This document shows positions 32,940 through 64,000 of a DNA stretch of 64,000 bases, piece after piece (position 1 is the first letter of the stretch; every line of letters begins with the position of its first letter). This DNA comes from Hetaerina americana (taxonomy: Eukaryota; Arthropoda; Insecta; Odonata; Calopterygidae): the NCBI GenBank assembly GCA_022747635.1, contig JAKTNV010000006.1, positions 65,470,590 through 65,534,589 of the forward strand. The letters run 5' to 3'. Both the position numbers and the translations under genes were made by a program. Under the pieces are notes generated by a model. That model saw nothing but the letters and a program-made list of their open reading frames with translations, ran no database searches and had not been told where the DNA came from.

Positions 32940-35506
32940 GTCCGTCGACAGAAGAAAAAATCGAGCAGACGCATGAGTAAAATAGCAAATGGAGCATCGT
33001 TGGTATTCCGGCAAGTGACACTCTGTTGTTAAAAATTTGAAATTTTATATCCCCTTTTCTTGGACCATGATCTTAATTATCGAAGTTTGATTACTGGCTG
33101 AAGATGAGTAAGTTAAAGATAAACTTCCCCTCTTCGCGCTGGACCTGAATGCCAATATTTGTATATTACGTTCTTTAGTGAAGAGATTTCTCCATTAGAA
33201 TTCAATACTGTTTTAAAATTTGACGGTGAAAATATATACATGGTAGAGAACACCACAAAACTGTTTGGTGTTACATTAGGGCCTACACTAGAGAAAAGGA
33301 GATCATTTTTAATTGTCGGTTAAATGTCCAGTACAGGTTTGAAATTTCGGGTTATTACTCCAGACAACCCAATCCAAATGGTGTAAATTCATGACAAAAT
33401 ATCATAACTTTTTGGGAAGCTGAATTTTTTGAAATTTTCATCCCCCTCAGACCTTACAGTTTATCACTTATTGATCCTTAAGGGGGCGTACAAAACCAAC
33501 TGAGCAAACTTTTTGGTTAGATACTGCAGTGCTATTCCATTGGCAGAAACCTCTGAAACCCTTTCAATAGAGACCGGCTTGGTCAAATTCATAAACTAAT
33601 GAAGGACAGCACAGAAATCGTACTCAATGAGGGACTGGATCCCGAGACCATTGGTCATGACTCCATCGCCGAGCTGGTATAAACGCATTTTAGATATCTA
33701 TTTGCAGTGACAAGGTTCAAGTATTAAATTCTTTTTTAAGCATCTGAATTTCAATCCACATGCAATTTTTTTAAGTTTTTAGACATACCCTGTAATGTTA
33801 ATGACAGCATTCACTGTGAGCGAATTAGTAGTAAAATATGAAAACAAACTTAATGACTCAGGGGATAGACATGATACAGGGAGCCCCAGAGTCAGCCTCC
33901 TGATGTTAGTAGCATACCGAACGCACAATCTTTTAAATTTATTAATATTAGCGAACTTTAAACAGATTCTCTAGGTGATACGTGTCATATTACCAAGCTT
34001 TAATTACAACTAGTGACGATGAATCGGACATAAAGACAGTTATAATAATCGGACACCGTGATTTGAATAAAAAAGAGATGTTTCTCAATCAGTTTCGTAC
34101 AGCCGCAACAGGGGAACTTCCTACTTTCGGGGACGTGTGTATGACGTTCATAGGTTATTTATGTGACACTCATAGATCATGCTGGCCTAAACTATTGCCG
34201 GGATTTCTTCAAAATATGACTAAGTAATGATATATTAGGCTTAAATTATTTTTTCGGATGCCATTTTTTCCCAGGGATGCAATGAAAATGAAAGCAAGAA
34301 TGTCAACAATAGTATGCATATGATCGCCTCTCTTTTTGGTTCAGGCGCCTAGTCAAACTAAGTTTGGAATCAACATGGCCGATGCGAAATTTCACTAAGG
34401 TCCCGTTCTGAATTCTAAATCTTTGAAATGGTGACCTTTAGAAGAAGCTACTGCACGTGCCTGTGTTAAAATAAAGTTGGAGTGAGGAAAGGCCATTTAT
34501 TTTGGCTTGTTGTGCACCTTTTATGTTATGTCGGCGAGTGTATTTCTGAACATCCAATTTCGGGTATGCATTTTTTGTGATGAATAATACACGCTGCTCG
34601 TCTTTGTCTTTCGTGTGTTTATGTTTAGCTTTCGTTGTATGCTATTTAGTCACCTGTAGCCATAAATATACACAATGCCTATTACTGTTGGTACCATTAC
34701 CTTAGCCTGGGATAATATGTTGAAATATGATTACGAAAGACGAGCACGAATGACCTGCTGAACTGCTTGATGCTACTGCAGAAGCAGTCGGCATGTTCAG
34801 TTGGATTGTCGGTGTGTTTTGATTGCCAGCAATTTGTGACTTCTTCATAAGGTGATTGCAGGTATTTCATTCATTTTTATTTGAGGTGATATGATCAGAT
34901 TATATGATGAGGTTTTTATAACGGGGAACTCTGGCCGGTTTATTAAATGTGGAGTTGTTGTAAGGAAGTACCTCACTAATTCGATTTCTTTCGGTCATAC
35001 TAAACTTATAAAATGTTCGGAAGTTTATCGAACCATAATAATTCTCAGTTGTAGTAATCCGTATCAGTGTTTTTGAGGGTGTGTCCAAGATAAAGCAAGG
35101 ATGAATGATGTGTGTGTGATAAAGGAAGTTGTGATTACCTGGATTAGGGATATCAAATAGTCTTTTATCATGTTGTTCCAGAGATTAGTTAGGAGAAGAC
35201 TTCATAAGATTTTTTACGCGTGGTGATGGTAGAAGTGGATAGTATAATGTTTCTGTAATCATAACTCTATTCCACAGTGTCAATTGAGGCAAAGAGCGCC
35301 ACGTACTGCTGGGTCCTCGTAAAAATACTTGTAGGTTTAAAATGTAATAACCGTATAAGTGTAGTTGTATTGTAGGGAAGTGCCGCTTCCATTCTGCATG
35401 TGTATGCCGATCTATTTTTTCTTTTTAAGATAAGGGCATGCAAAATTTTAATGAGCTTTACATTTTAAAGTTGCTGGAATTAATAATTTTTTACCAATCC
35501 CTTTAG
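32940..35506. other. Intergenic region upstream of glycerol kinase
   Basis: CpG-containing sequence with no recognised gene. It should hold the glycerol kinase promoter and perhaps a non-coding first exon, since ccaatccctttag at 35494-35506 would make a good splice acceptor seven bases before the ATG. I cannot identify the matching donor or TATA/Inr. Confidence 0.45.
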
Positions 35507-35512
35507 TGAGCA

Positions 35513-55660
<20,148 letters not shown>

Positions 55661-56060
55661 TAATAATGTTCACTTTTAACGCAATGGAATCTCATTATCT
55701 CATGTGTTGACTATACAGGAAGTTTTTCCTGATAGTGAAGGGAAACAAATCCTCACAAAGATATGAAGAGGTTCACGTCAAAAATAGTCTTTATGACTAA
55801 TATTATTGTGTAGACTGATTTATGGTTATTAGATGTAGTAATTATATAATTGGGCTGTGGTAATTTTACTGTCAGTTATGATGTTTTAATGCCTTTTAAG
55901 ATTTATTTAAGAGAATTTTTGTAGATATGCTGTTATAATTATGTTGCCAAATACTTTTTTTTGCCTGTTAATACCAACTTTTTGGTTTATTTTAATTGTG
56001 TGGCCATCAAAATCAAAATGGCTATGAAATAATAAAAATTTTATGAAACTCCTCGGTGAG
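55661..56060 (+). other. Gk 3' UTR with poly(A) signal
   Basis: AATAAA at 56031-56036 is the first canonical hexamer after the stop, giving a UTR of about 390 nt. AT-rich, no structure noted. Confidence 0.5.
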
Positions 56061-59000
56061 TATGCAGCAGATGCATGTTGATCCATAAGTAATATTTTTG
56101 TTCAATATAGTTGCTTTAGTATTTATAATGTATTATTTTGGCATATATCATCCATGTTGTTAAGTATACTGAGCGTGATCAAAAGATAAAAATGTTACAT
56201 AAGAGTTAAGTATCAAAATGTGAAAACGGTATTTGTGTCAATAGCTTAATGATTGAATGTTTATTACAACTCCTGGATTAAGTGAGAGAATAGAGGTGTC
56301 TGTTCCAACAAAAGTTCTGCCATTTTTATGCATTAGCCAGATTTTTTAACCATAGTATTTAAATTCCTTGGGCATCATCTTTTTCTGTTTATATTATTCC
56401 GAGCTCTAGTGGTAGAAATCCATTTTGCACAAGTCTCATCTTTATTATTCTCTGGTAACATGTTTTGTCAACTTGATATGGTTTAATGTGTACCTTAAAT
56501 GGATCAGTTGTTATTTAATGATATCTTGCCAAGTGACACCATCTATACTCATGCTTAATCTGTGATTTTAACTCTATATGCTGTGCTAGTAGAACTGCTT
56601 AGGTTAGCTTCCAGCTTGGCACTATTTCTTAGTATACAGGCCCAAGGGCAAGGGGAGATTCTTTTTCAGAAATACCTCTTAGGATAGTTAGGGCTACATC
56701 ATATTGGAGTGCCTTAAGAATGTTGTACAATTTTGGTGACACTTGCAGGGAAAATGTGAGATCTCCTATGTTATTTGCTTCACGTTTGGGCTAATATGGA
56801 ATGAACATAATCTTTTTGTATGCCTATGTTGCACTAACACCCTCAAGGCATTTTTGCATGAATGAACTCTGAAGTGCAGTTATTCATCCCACCCTTTCCA
56901 AAATGAGTGTTCTTGAGTATTTTGTGAGAGAATGTGTATTTGGTATGCATGTGTAATTTTGTCTTCATAAATGCTGTGTTTGTGGGTTGTTTTTTATATT
57001 TAGCATATGGGTAAAACTTGCTCATTCATGTTAATCAGAAGTGAGATATTTCTCTAAATATGTAAACGAAAGTGCAATTAGTATCTCACTGCCATCTGAA
57101 TGCAGATAAGCACAAAGAATTTTAATAGATTTAACCTCAAAATATATACCGTATGAAGTTCTCTGCTAAGGAAAGCAAGTGTTGTAGCTCTCTTATTATG
57201 AACACAAAGAAACCATGAGGATATCTGTGGTTAATCTTTTTCATTGTATCAATAGTATAATGGTTTATACTGTCACTCTACTAGTTGCACAGTGAATACC
57301 ATATTGGGCTGAATATAAGACATTTTTTCTGCCCGCGAGAATTCTAAAATCACTCTTGTTTTTGACCCTTAAGAATCCTGGAACCTTCCCTGGAAATCCT
57401 GGAACACATTCGACACAATATCATTATGATGAAACTAATTATTTCATCTGTTTATGTATTTGAATTTAAATCATATTTATGTAAGCCAGATATAACATGG
57501 ATGACTCACCACATGAGGGTCCTATTCTCTAATGGCATAGTCATACTTCCTATGGAATATTTACATTTATATTCCAAGTCCTGATGGTTATGATGAGTAT
57601 GAATCTAGGTGGCGAAGTGGTCTCGTCCAGAAATTGCAAAAATTGTCCTCGTCTCTCGTTATATTTGTATATGTAAACCATTAATTTTTAATTTCGATAA
57701 GTTATATTTGATATTAGATGCAATTATGTATGTATTGTTTTTGTCATAACTTTTAAACAAGTGAATTCTCATGACTGTTTAGGAAATTTCATCCTGAGCA
57801 ACTTTCAAAATTTTTAAGTTCTGCAGTATAACTCATGGATGTATTTCATTGTGAACTTTTAATAGGGGATGATATATATTTTTAATATTTACCTGATGGA
57901 TTAAGGGAAGCAAAAGTTAGCACTAGGTACCACGCAATATAAGGTACAAAATGGAAATTATGCACATTTGAATGTCCCTGTGTTTTGTTCAAGTTCTGTG
58001 AAAATTTATGGAATATATAAAAAAAAATTTGGAAACAAATAAGGTGAGCCTATTTCCTAACTCATTAAATAATGTCTAGAATGATATTTATTAGGGAAGT
58101 GCAGAGCAGAGAATGAGGGATAGAAGGCTGGGTAGGATTGTGATGAGATATATCTGCGGGAAAGTGCGTATGAAATTCAAAACTTTGTTTCAAGAGGCAT
58201 GAAAGTGAATTTTAATAATACTGTTAAACTGTTTACTGGCATTCTCTCCCCTCATGTTATTTTTACTTGGAGAACATTATAAAAGTTATCTTAATGTCAA
58301 TTCGTATCTTGCAAACCACTTATTACTTTTACAGAGAAGCCTTTCTTGTTGAATACTACAATTTTCATTTTAAATTATTAAGCATTTTCCGGCAAGTTCT
58401 TTCCTCAAAATGCCCACTCAAACTCTTATATTCAGTGCATCTTAAATTCAGGCCAATATGGTACATCTGCTCCTTAGACCGAAGCATGATGAATGAAATT
58501 TGTCTGCAGGGAAACCTTTTGCTGAATGCCTATGTATCAGAAAGTTCCATAATAGACCTGTTGTGTAATTATGTACATTGTAGTTTTATGTTATACCAGT
58601 TCAAGTCTACAAAGCACCTTTCCTTTATAGAGTCTCTCTTGAATTAAAGTGTATTCACCTGGGATATTTCTCATATATTGTTAACCTCGTGCTTATGTTG
58701 TTAGCTATTTCAAGGGCAGTGGATGTATCTAATTGTTTTACATACTAGTAACCGTTGACACAGGACAGGATTAAGGAAGAATTTCAAGATTGTATGAAGA
58801 CTCAGGAAGATTTTTATAATTTATGACTTCCATACTTTCTTCACGTTAACTATTGAAATCTGTCAGTTTGATGGACTTAGTCCCTAAGGAAGGTCCTTCT
58901 TTATGGGTGTAATGGATTTGTCTTTTATACCACTATTATCCTAATCAAGGATGCCACGAATGAATGAATTTCATGAATACAATCATTATAATTTTTTTTC

Positions 59001-60285
59001 AAAACATAAATTCACTTATTGTTGCCAGATAATAACCTTTAGTCAATTATAGTGAACAAAATTTTAATTTCTGGCAGGAATTATTCTTCCCATCGTGTAA
59101 TGAGACTATTTTTTGTATTCTTGGTTATTGAGTACAGTGTAAAAACCATGTAATGCCAATTATGTTCACATTATGTACGAATGATTGCAACTTCAAATTA
59201 TTTTTACTGCCACAGTTTCAGCTGCAATTGCGAGGTAGTGCTAGACTCATAAAATAAGTGTAATTTGGTGGGGAATGTAGTGTTAAATGTCATTTAAATG
59301 GTAAGAGCGTGCCATATTTGTGAGGGTTGGTCATATTTTGCAAAAGTGAGTGTTGATGCTTTAGTGTCCTATGAAAGGCATGATATACTGCCATTTCCAA
59401 GGTTTGAAAGCAACATTGTCCATGTTTGTCACTAGTTTTAAGTTTAAGTCCTGCAAAAAGGACTTGGTAATAAGATGTGATCCTATAAACTGAATTTTAA
59501 AAATAAGGAACTTGTTGCTCAATTACAAAGTAAAGAAATATATGGAATTCATTATTGTTACGTTTGAATGCATGGTAAACTTATTTAAGTTCAGTAGTGA
59601 ATTCTCTGTCAACATGATAAACAGAGGGTTCACTCTCATGTGTTTCCCACCCTCATTTTGCTAAATGAGAGTGCTCAACACATGCAAAAGGCTTAATCCA
59701 TTCCAAGATAACCAAATGTAACGGAACCATTTTTGTTATCATTGTTTCCTACCTCTTATTTGTTGTCCTCATTTCAATACATAAAATAAATAGAACTAAA
59801 TGAATTAACAGTTGCGGAAACATTTTGGGGCTGCCACAATACTTTCAAATATTGAAATTTGCACTATAAAATTAAAGATGTTCAAATGAAAATATTTTCT
59901 GTTCATCTTAAATAATTTTTCAAGGAAGGCCTTAATATATTTATCTTGTAGACCTATTTCTTTTTTAATGGCATAAAAATTTTTGGTAATTACACTTTTT
60001 GGAATATGCAATATTTTGTTTTTATTCTCTTTCTCTATTTGTGAATTACTCCCTTCACATACCTATGTCAGTCGTAAATGATCAGCTCCAAACGTCATCA
60101 ATTATTAATGTCCGGTTTCTTAGGAACTTTCAATGAGCCATAAGAAATAAAATATTTAGGATGTCCTACTGGGGGGTGGCCATGGAAAAGCATGTCTTAG
60201 ACAGGTCTATTTATTTTAAGAAATACTTTTCTGATGATTAAACTTAATCTGAAAACTAGTTTTTTGCTATTGTGTTAGCCAAATA
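56061..60285. other. Downstream of Gk, no gene recognised
   Basis: 4.2 kb of AT-rich, CpG-poor sequence resembling the introns rather than the intergenic block at 18-35 kb. The 126-codon frame at 58267-58647 looks like chance: low complexity and no known motif. No tandem repeat or terminal repeat found by eye. Confidence 0.5.
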
Positions 60286-61209
60286 CGAGGTATGCTTATA
60301 AAATAAGGTCTGTTTGGTCACAGGAAAAAATATACTCGTATGAAACACATTTTATTGGCACTTTTAGTTAGCTACAAACCTACTTCACTTCTCCACATAA
60401 TCGCTGTTCACTTCTAGGCATTTTTCGTACCACTGCACCAGCTTCTTAAACCCCTCTGCATAGAAGCTCGCCACCTGAGAGTTGAACCAATTGACAGTGT
60501 CGTTCTTGAGTTCCTCTTCGGTTTCGAAATGTTGTCCACCGAGCCATTGTTTCACGTGAGGAGGAAGTAGTCGCTAGGTGCAAGGTCAGCACTGGGCGGT
60601 GGGTGGTCAAAGAGTTCCTAAGGAAAATCTTGAATTTTCTTATTGGTTTTGGCGGCAGTGTTTCAGTACCCACCTTGCACCCAATTTGTGATATCCGAGG
60701 TTTTCCGAGACAATATTGTAGACAGTAGTGCATCCAAGTTGAGGAAATTGTTCAGCCAGGCCATTAATCATCAATTGATGATTGCATTGTAGTTTTTGTT
60801 CCACTTGTGAAACAATTTCATCGGTCAGAATATGGGGCCTGCCACTTCGTTCTTTGTCATGGACATTTGTTCGTCCATTTTTAAAATCACGGCACCATTG
60901 TCTAACATTTCCTTCACTCATAACTGTAGGTCCATAAACTAGGCATAACTCCCTATGAATTTTAGCGGCCGACAATCCTTTTGCATACAAGAATCGTACA
61001 ACAGGACGCACTTCACAGCTGGCGGGATGAACGATTGTCGCGGACATTGTTGTTTGCATGCACAGATAAGCAAACGACTTCTGAAACAAAACAAATGCTG
61101 CTATAGCTTCTCAATGAATCAGTAGATGGCGCTGCAGGAGTAAAATTGTGTTTTGAAGTGCCAATATTTAAATATAAGCAAATGGCCCTTACTTTATAAA
61201 TATGCCTCG
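60286..61209 (-). mobile_element. Internally deleted mariner-like element, 924 bp
   Basis: Flanked by TA (60284-60285, 61210-61211). Inverted ends: CGAGGTATGCTTATAAAATA on the left, matched on the right by the complement of CGAGGCATATTTATAAAGTA, with a few differences. The transposase lies on the minus strand, with its N-terminal half intact and the catalytic core largely deleted. Confidence 0.88.
60640..61047 (-). pseudogene. Core-deleted mariner transposase, intact HTH frame (135 aa)
   Basis: From the ATG at 61047 it reads MSATIVHPASCEVRPVVRFL, KGLSAAKIHRELCLVYGPTV, RQWCRDFKNGRTNVHDKERS, then ILTDEIVSQVEQKLQ and FPQLGCTTVYNIVSENLGYH, up to LGARWVLKHCRQNQ and a stop. Both helix-turn-helix parts are there; nothing of the first two catalytic Asp motifs follows. 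Downstream, in another frame, HPPPSADLAPSDYFLLL (about 60605-60555) keeps the third Asp region, then FYAEGFKKLVQWYEKCLE-type C-terminus. It is a different family from the element at 11764, yet has nearly the same deletion. Confidence 0.85.
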
Positions 61210-61211
61210 TA

Positions 61212-64000
61212 ATTCTGATTGAATGTTTGCAATCAGAGAAATGGACCATGAAATAATTCATAAAATATTTACCCATAGTTAACCTTAGATCCACAATGTT
61301 AATATCATTTTTAAGTATTACTACGACCAATTTCTGGCTGGCTTTATGGTGTCCTTGTTATTGTCGTCTCTGCTTTATGTAGTTATTTAACTATTAGGTC
61401 GATTACTAAGGTTGGTCTCTAGAAAGAATTAAAATTTCTTCTATTTCGTACATGAATTGATTCATGGGATGTGGCCATATTACTTCTTAACCTATTGTAC
61501 AAAGTCATTATATTGTTTTCATTGTGGAAACCAAACTTTGTATTGATAACAGTGTCTGGAAATATTGCTTTAAATGCATTCCACCTCTTTCTTCATTTTG
61601 GAAAAAGTATCTGAATACCAAAATGCTGTTACCATGTATCCATTTGAACAAAGTATCTAAACAAATATTAATGATAGTATTGGTTGTATTAATTTATGAT
61701 AGAAAGGTTTCAAGCAGCTACAAGCAAACCCTATAATGTTGCCTATAATAATAAAACATATCTGGAAAAATATAAGATTGTGTTTTGTGTCAAAATGTAT
61801 TGTGAAAAAAAAAATTAAATCTGTGAAAAAATATGATCCAAGTTCATGCATCAATGGTATTGTTACCCTTGAAATCTTACATTGTTGTAATACTTAATTT
61901 TTATATCTATAATTAATCACTTCATGGATTTGTTGGTGCATTCAGGATCAAATGGCTCACTACGAAAATAAAGGAATTTTCACTATTATCGTGAAACACT
62001 GAGGGAGAACTGGTTGGTCCTTTGTACTTAAGATGTGTCAATTCTTTACAGAAATCGGTGGCTAAAATACACCAGAAAATATCTCATGCACTATGCATCA
62101 ACTAACAGTATCATTCTTTTCAAAGAAGATTAAAGCATGTTGATTAATCTTCAAGAGAAAGATTTCAATAAATTCTTCAAGAACTGTTCCATCATGATAC
62201 CTTCTAATTTCGTAACATCATAGTTCTATGTCCTGAAATATTTATTGTAACTCTATTGTGATATGTCCCTATGATATGGTTTGTATGGAAATAGATGTGG
62301 CAAGGAAAACATTTGGTTTTTGTTATTTCAATTGCACAATTAAAAGAAAATTTTGGAAAAGTTGTGTGTTTTCAGAGAATTTTACAATTGGCTGACTACA
62401 GTTAATTATACGGTAGGTTGACTGAATATTTTATTTTGCTAATCAAAAAAGTGAGCAAGGAGAATCTGTAAAAATAGTAAATGTCCGCTGTTTGACCCTT
62501 AAATGTTACATGCACGGGAAAGTATTTTGGGCAATGTTGTGTGTATGCCTGATGTAGAAAATTATAGTCTGCTATTTCATTGTCAGTGAAGTGTCTGTGT
62601 TTTTGTGTGGGCAAATGCTACCACCTTTTATTAAGGTTTGCATTCATGCCATGGAAAATGTCTTGATTTCTATTTTCACCTCCCAAATTGGTTTTGTGCT
62701 TTGCTTGCTTAGCAATAAACTTCTGTATGAGATGGTGTGTTAAAAGAATCCTTTGCTTGTCTGAAACATTTTGTATTGTCATACTGGGTGCGGGAACATA
62801 ACTTCCTATGCTATAAAGCAAAACCCCTTTTAAAGAGGAAGTTATGTTGCCGCACTCTGTAACAGGGTACAACGATTATGGAGAGCAACTCCCTTAGCAT
62901 TAGCCAATCGTACCTAAATTTTTATAGTGTCAAATATTTGTGGAAGGTTGTGAGGAAAGTATGAGTTACATATTAAGGAGTTCATTGACTTGTAATTGGT
63001 GAAGTTTTTATGCTTAAATGTTGTAAATTGGTATTTATTAGGTTATTGTTTATGTTAGCATACTGACTGGTTGGGCCAGTCGGACAGAAACCACTAAAGG
63101 GTATTTCCATCCAAAGAAAATTGTTGTAAATCTAATTCATTCACTTAATCATTCATTATAGGTTTTCAGGAAGTTAAATAGATTTTTCACGTTGAATAGT
63201 CAAATTTTTGTCAAGTCGTTGGTGTAAATTTTTAAAACAAAAGACAGTGAAATTGTGCCTGTAGATCATGTATTATATGGGTGTGGTACTTAACTTATGT
63301 CGAATCCTAGGATGATTAGTATATTTAAGCACCTTCAAGAATAAATAGCTCTAGCTGTGATAAGCCTTATTTCCATAGCTGAAAATAGGAATGTTCTGTT
63401 AATTGTAAATATTTGAGTGAAGTTATGAATGCAGTTCAAAAGACATCTAAACTAAGAAATGTAAGAACTCTCTTTTGATAAAGAATATTTAAAATTTATT
63501 TTTTTATTTTTGACCTGTATATACTATGCCATTGTACCATGAGACTGGCAGCTATGTTCATAATAACCCAATGGCTATCATTTATAGTTGTAACATTTGT
63601 ACTCAAATTGATATCCTGTTTGCTCTGAAGGTTTTCACAAGAAATCCATTCAGTCAATGAGCTATTTTTATAAATACTCCTTAATGTGAAGCAATGTTAT
63701 CAGAGAATTATATGATATTTCAGTGTTTTGGTGAATTTACCTGTGGTCTTGGATTTCCAAATTTTTGTTATGAACCCTGAAAGCTCTCTGATATTAGTTG
63801 TGATTTATGTGGCCCGTTTCAATGTGATGTAAGCAATTTCTGTGGTTTCAATTTCTTTCCTAGAACATGATGTGTTATCCAACAATTTTGTGGCTGTACC
63901 TTTTATTGCATGAACAATCCCATAATATTGCATTCCCCCCATTAAAATTGTAAATGCTTGACTACATTCATCAAAGATGTATGGGTTATATTTTTACCAA
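61212..64000. other. Window end, no gene recognised
   Basis: AT-rich sequence. Contains a short inverted repeat at 62788-62855. The open frames on both strands (for example 61524-61736, 62618-62872) have no recognisable motif. Confidence 0.5.
62788..62855. repeat. 68-bp foldback, 20-bp arms
   Basis: GTGCGGGAACATAACTTCCT at 62788-62807 and its reverse complement with one mismatch at 62836-62855, loop 28 nt. Possibly a minimal MITE. No clear target duplication. Confidence 0.7.

Noticed and set aside
33982..34227. 81-codon open frame upstream of Gk
   Set aside because: No similarity I recognise. Length is within chance expectation for this base composition.
57605..57650. A-box-like TGGCGAAGTGGTCTCG
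   Set aside because: No B box at the right distance and no repeat body, so not called as a tRNA or SINE.
58267..58647. 126-codon open frame downstream of Gk
   Set aside because: Starts in AT-rich, intron-like sequence, has no domain signature and no plausible splice connection to Gk exon 10.

Overview
The window comes from an animal nuclear genome, almost certainly an insect and probably a hemimetabolous one with a fairly large genome. The evidence is a nephrin gene of the insect sns/hbs type, AT-rich introns of 0.1 to 7 kb with standard GT-AG junctions, many Tc1/mariner elements, tRNA-derived SINE heads, and several decayed copies of one non-LTR retrotransposon family. The species cannot be read from the sequence.

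Layout. (1) 1 to about 16.6 kb, plus strand: the 3' part of a nephrin-family immunoglobulin receptor. Fourteen exons are visible, running from the middle of an Ig domain through four complete Ig domains, an FN3 domain, two alternative transmembrane exons, a tyrosine- and proline-rich cytoplasmic tail and a stop at 13955-13957, followed by a long 3' UTR. All splice phases agree, and the coding length is a multiple of three with either transmembrane exon. (2) About 16.6 to 35.5 kb: an intergenic interval with LINE copies, SINE heads, one apparently intact mariner element (31608-32937) and long stretches without recognisable genes. It is visibly richer in CpG than the gene bodies on both sides. 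(3) 35.5 to 55.66 kb, plus strand: a complete ten-exon glycerol kinase gene encoding 532 residues, with every glycerol-contacting residue I could place conserved. Its introns carry a LINE, a core-deleted mariner, a pogo-type element, a Tc1/mariner fossil and an inverted pair of tRNA-derived repeats. (4) 55.7 to 64 kb: CpG-poor, AT-rich sequence downstream of glycerol kinase. It has no supported exon but holds another core-deleted mariner at 60286-61209.

The two host genes share strand only and have no known joint pathway. Nephrin-type receptors act in cell adhesion and recognition (myoblast fusion, nephrocyte diaphragm, eye patterning in flies). Glycerol kinase makes glycerol-3-phosphate in the cytosol or at the mitochondrion.

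Most worth following up: the tandemly duplicated, phase-matched transmembrane exons of the nephrin gene; an Ig domain that has lost both disulfide cysteines; a mariner with 150-bp terminal inverted repeats whose transposase C-terminus is encoded inside the repeat; three mariners of different families that lost the catalytic core, two of which keep an open DNA-binding frame; a 13-bp-TSD insertion with a 54-bp-arm hairpin and a hammerhead-like loop; and a paired-LINE comparison that looks like a germline DNA-methylation footprint on the transcribed units.
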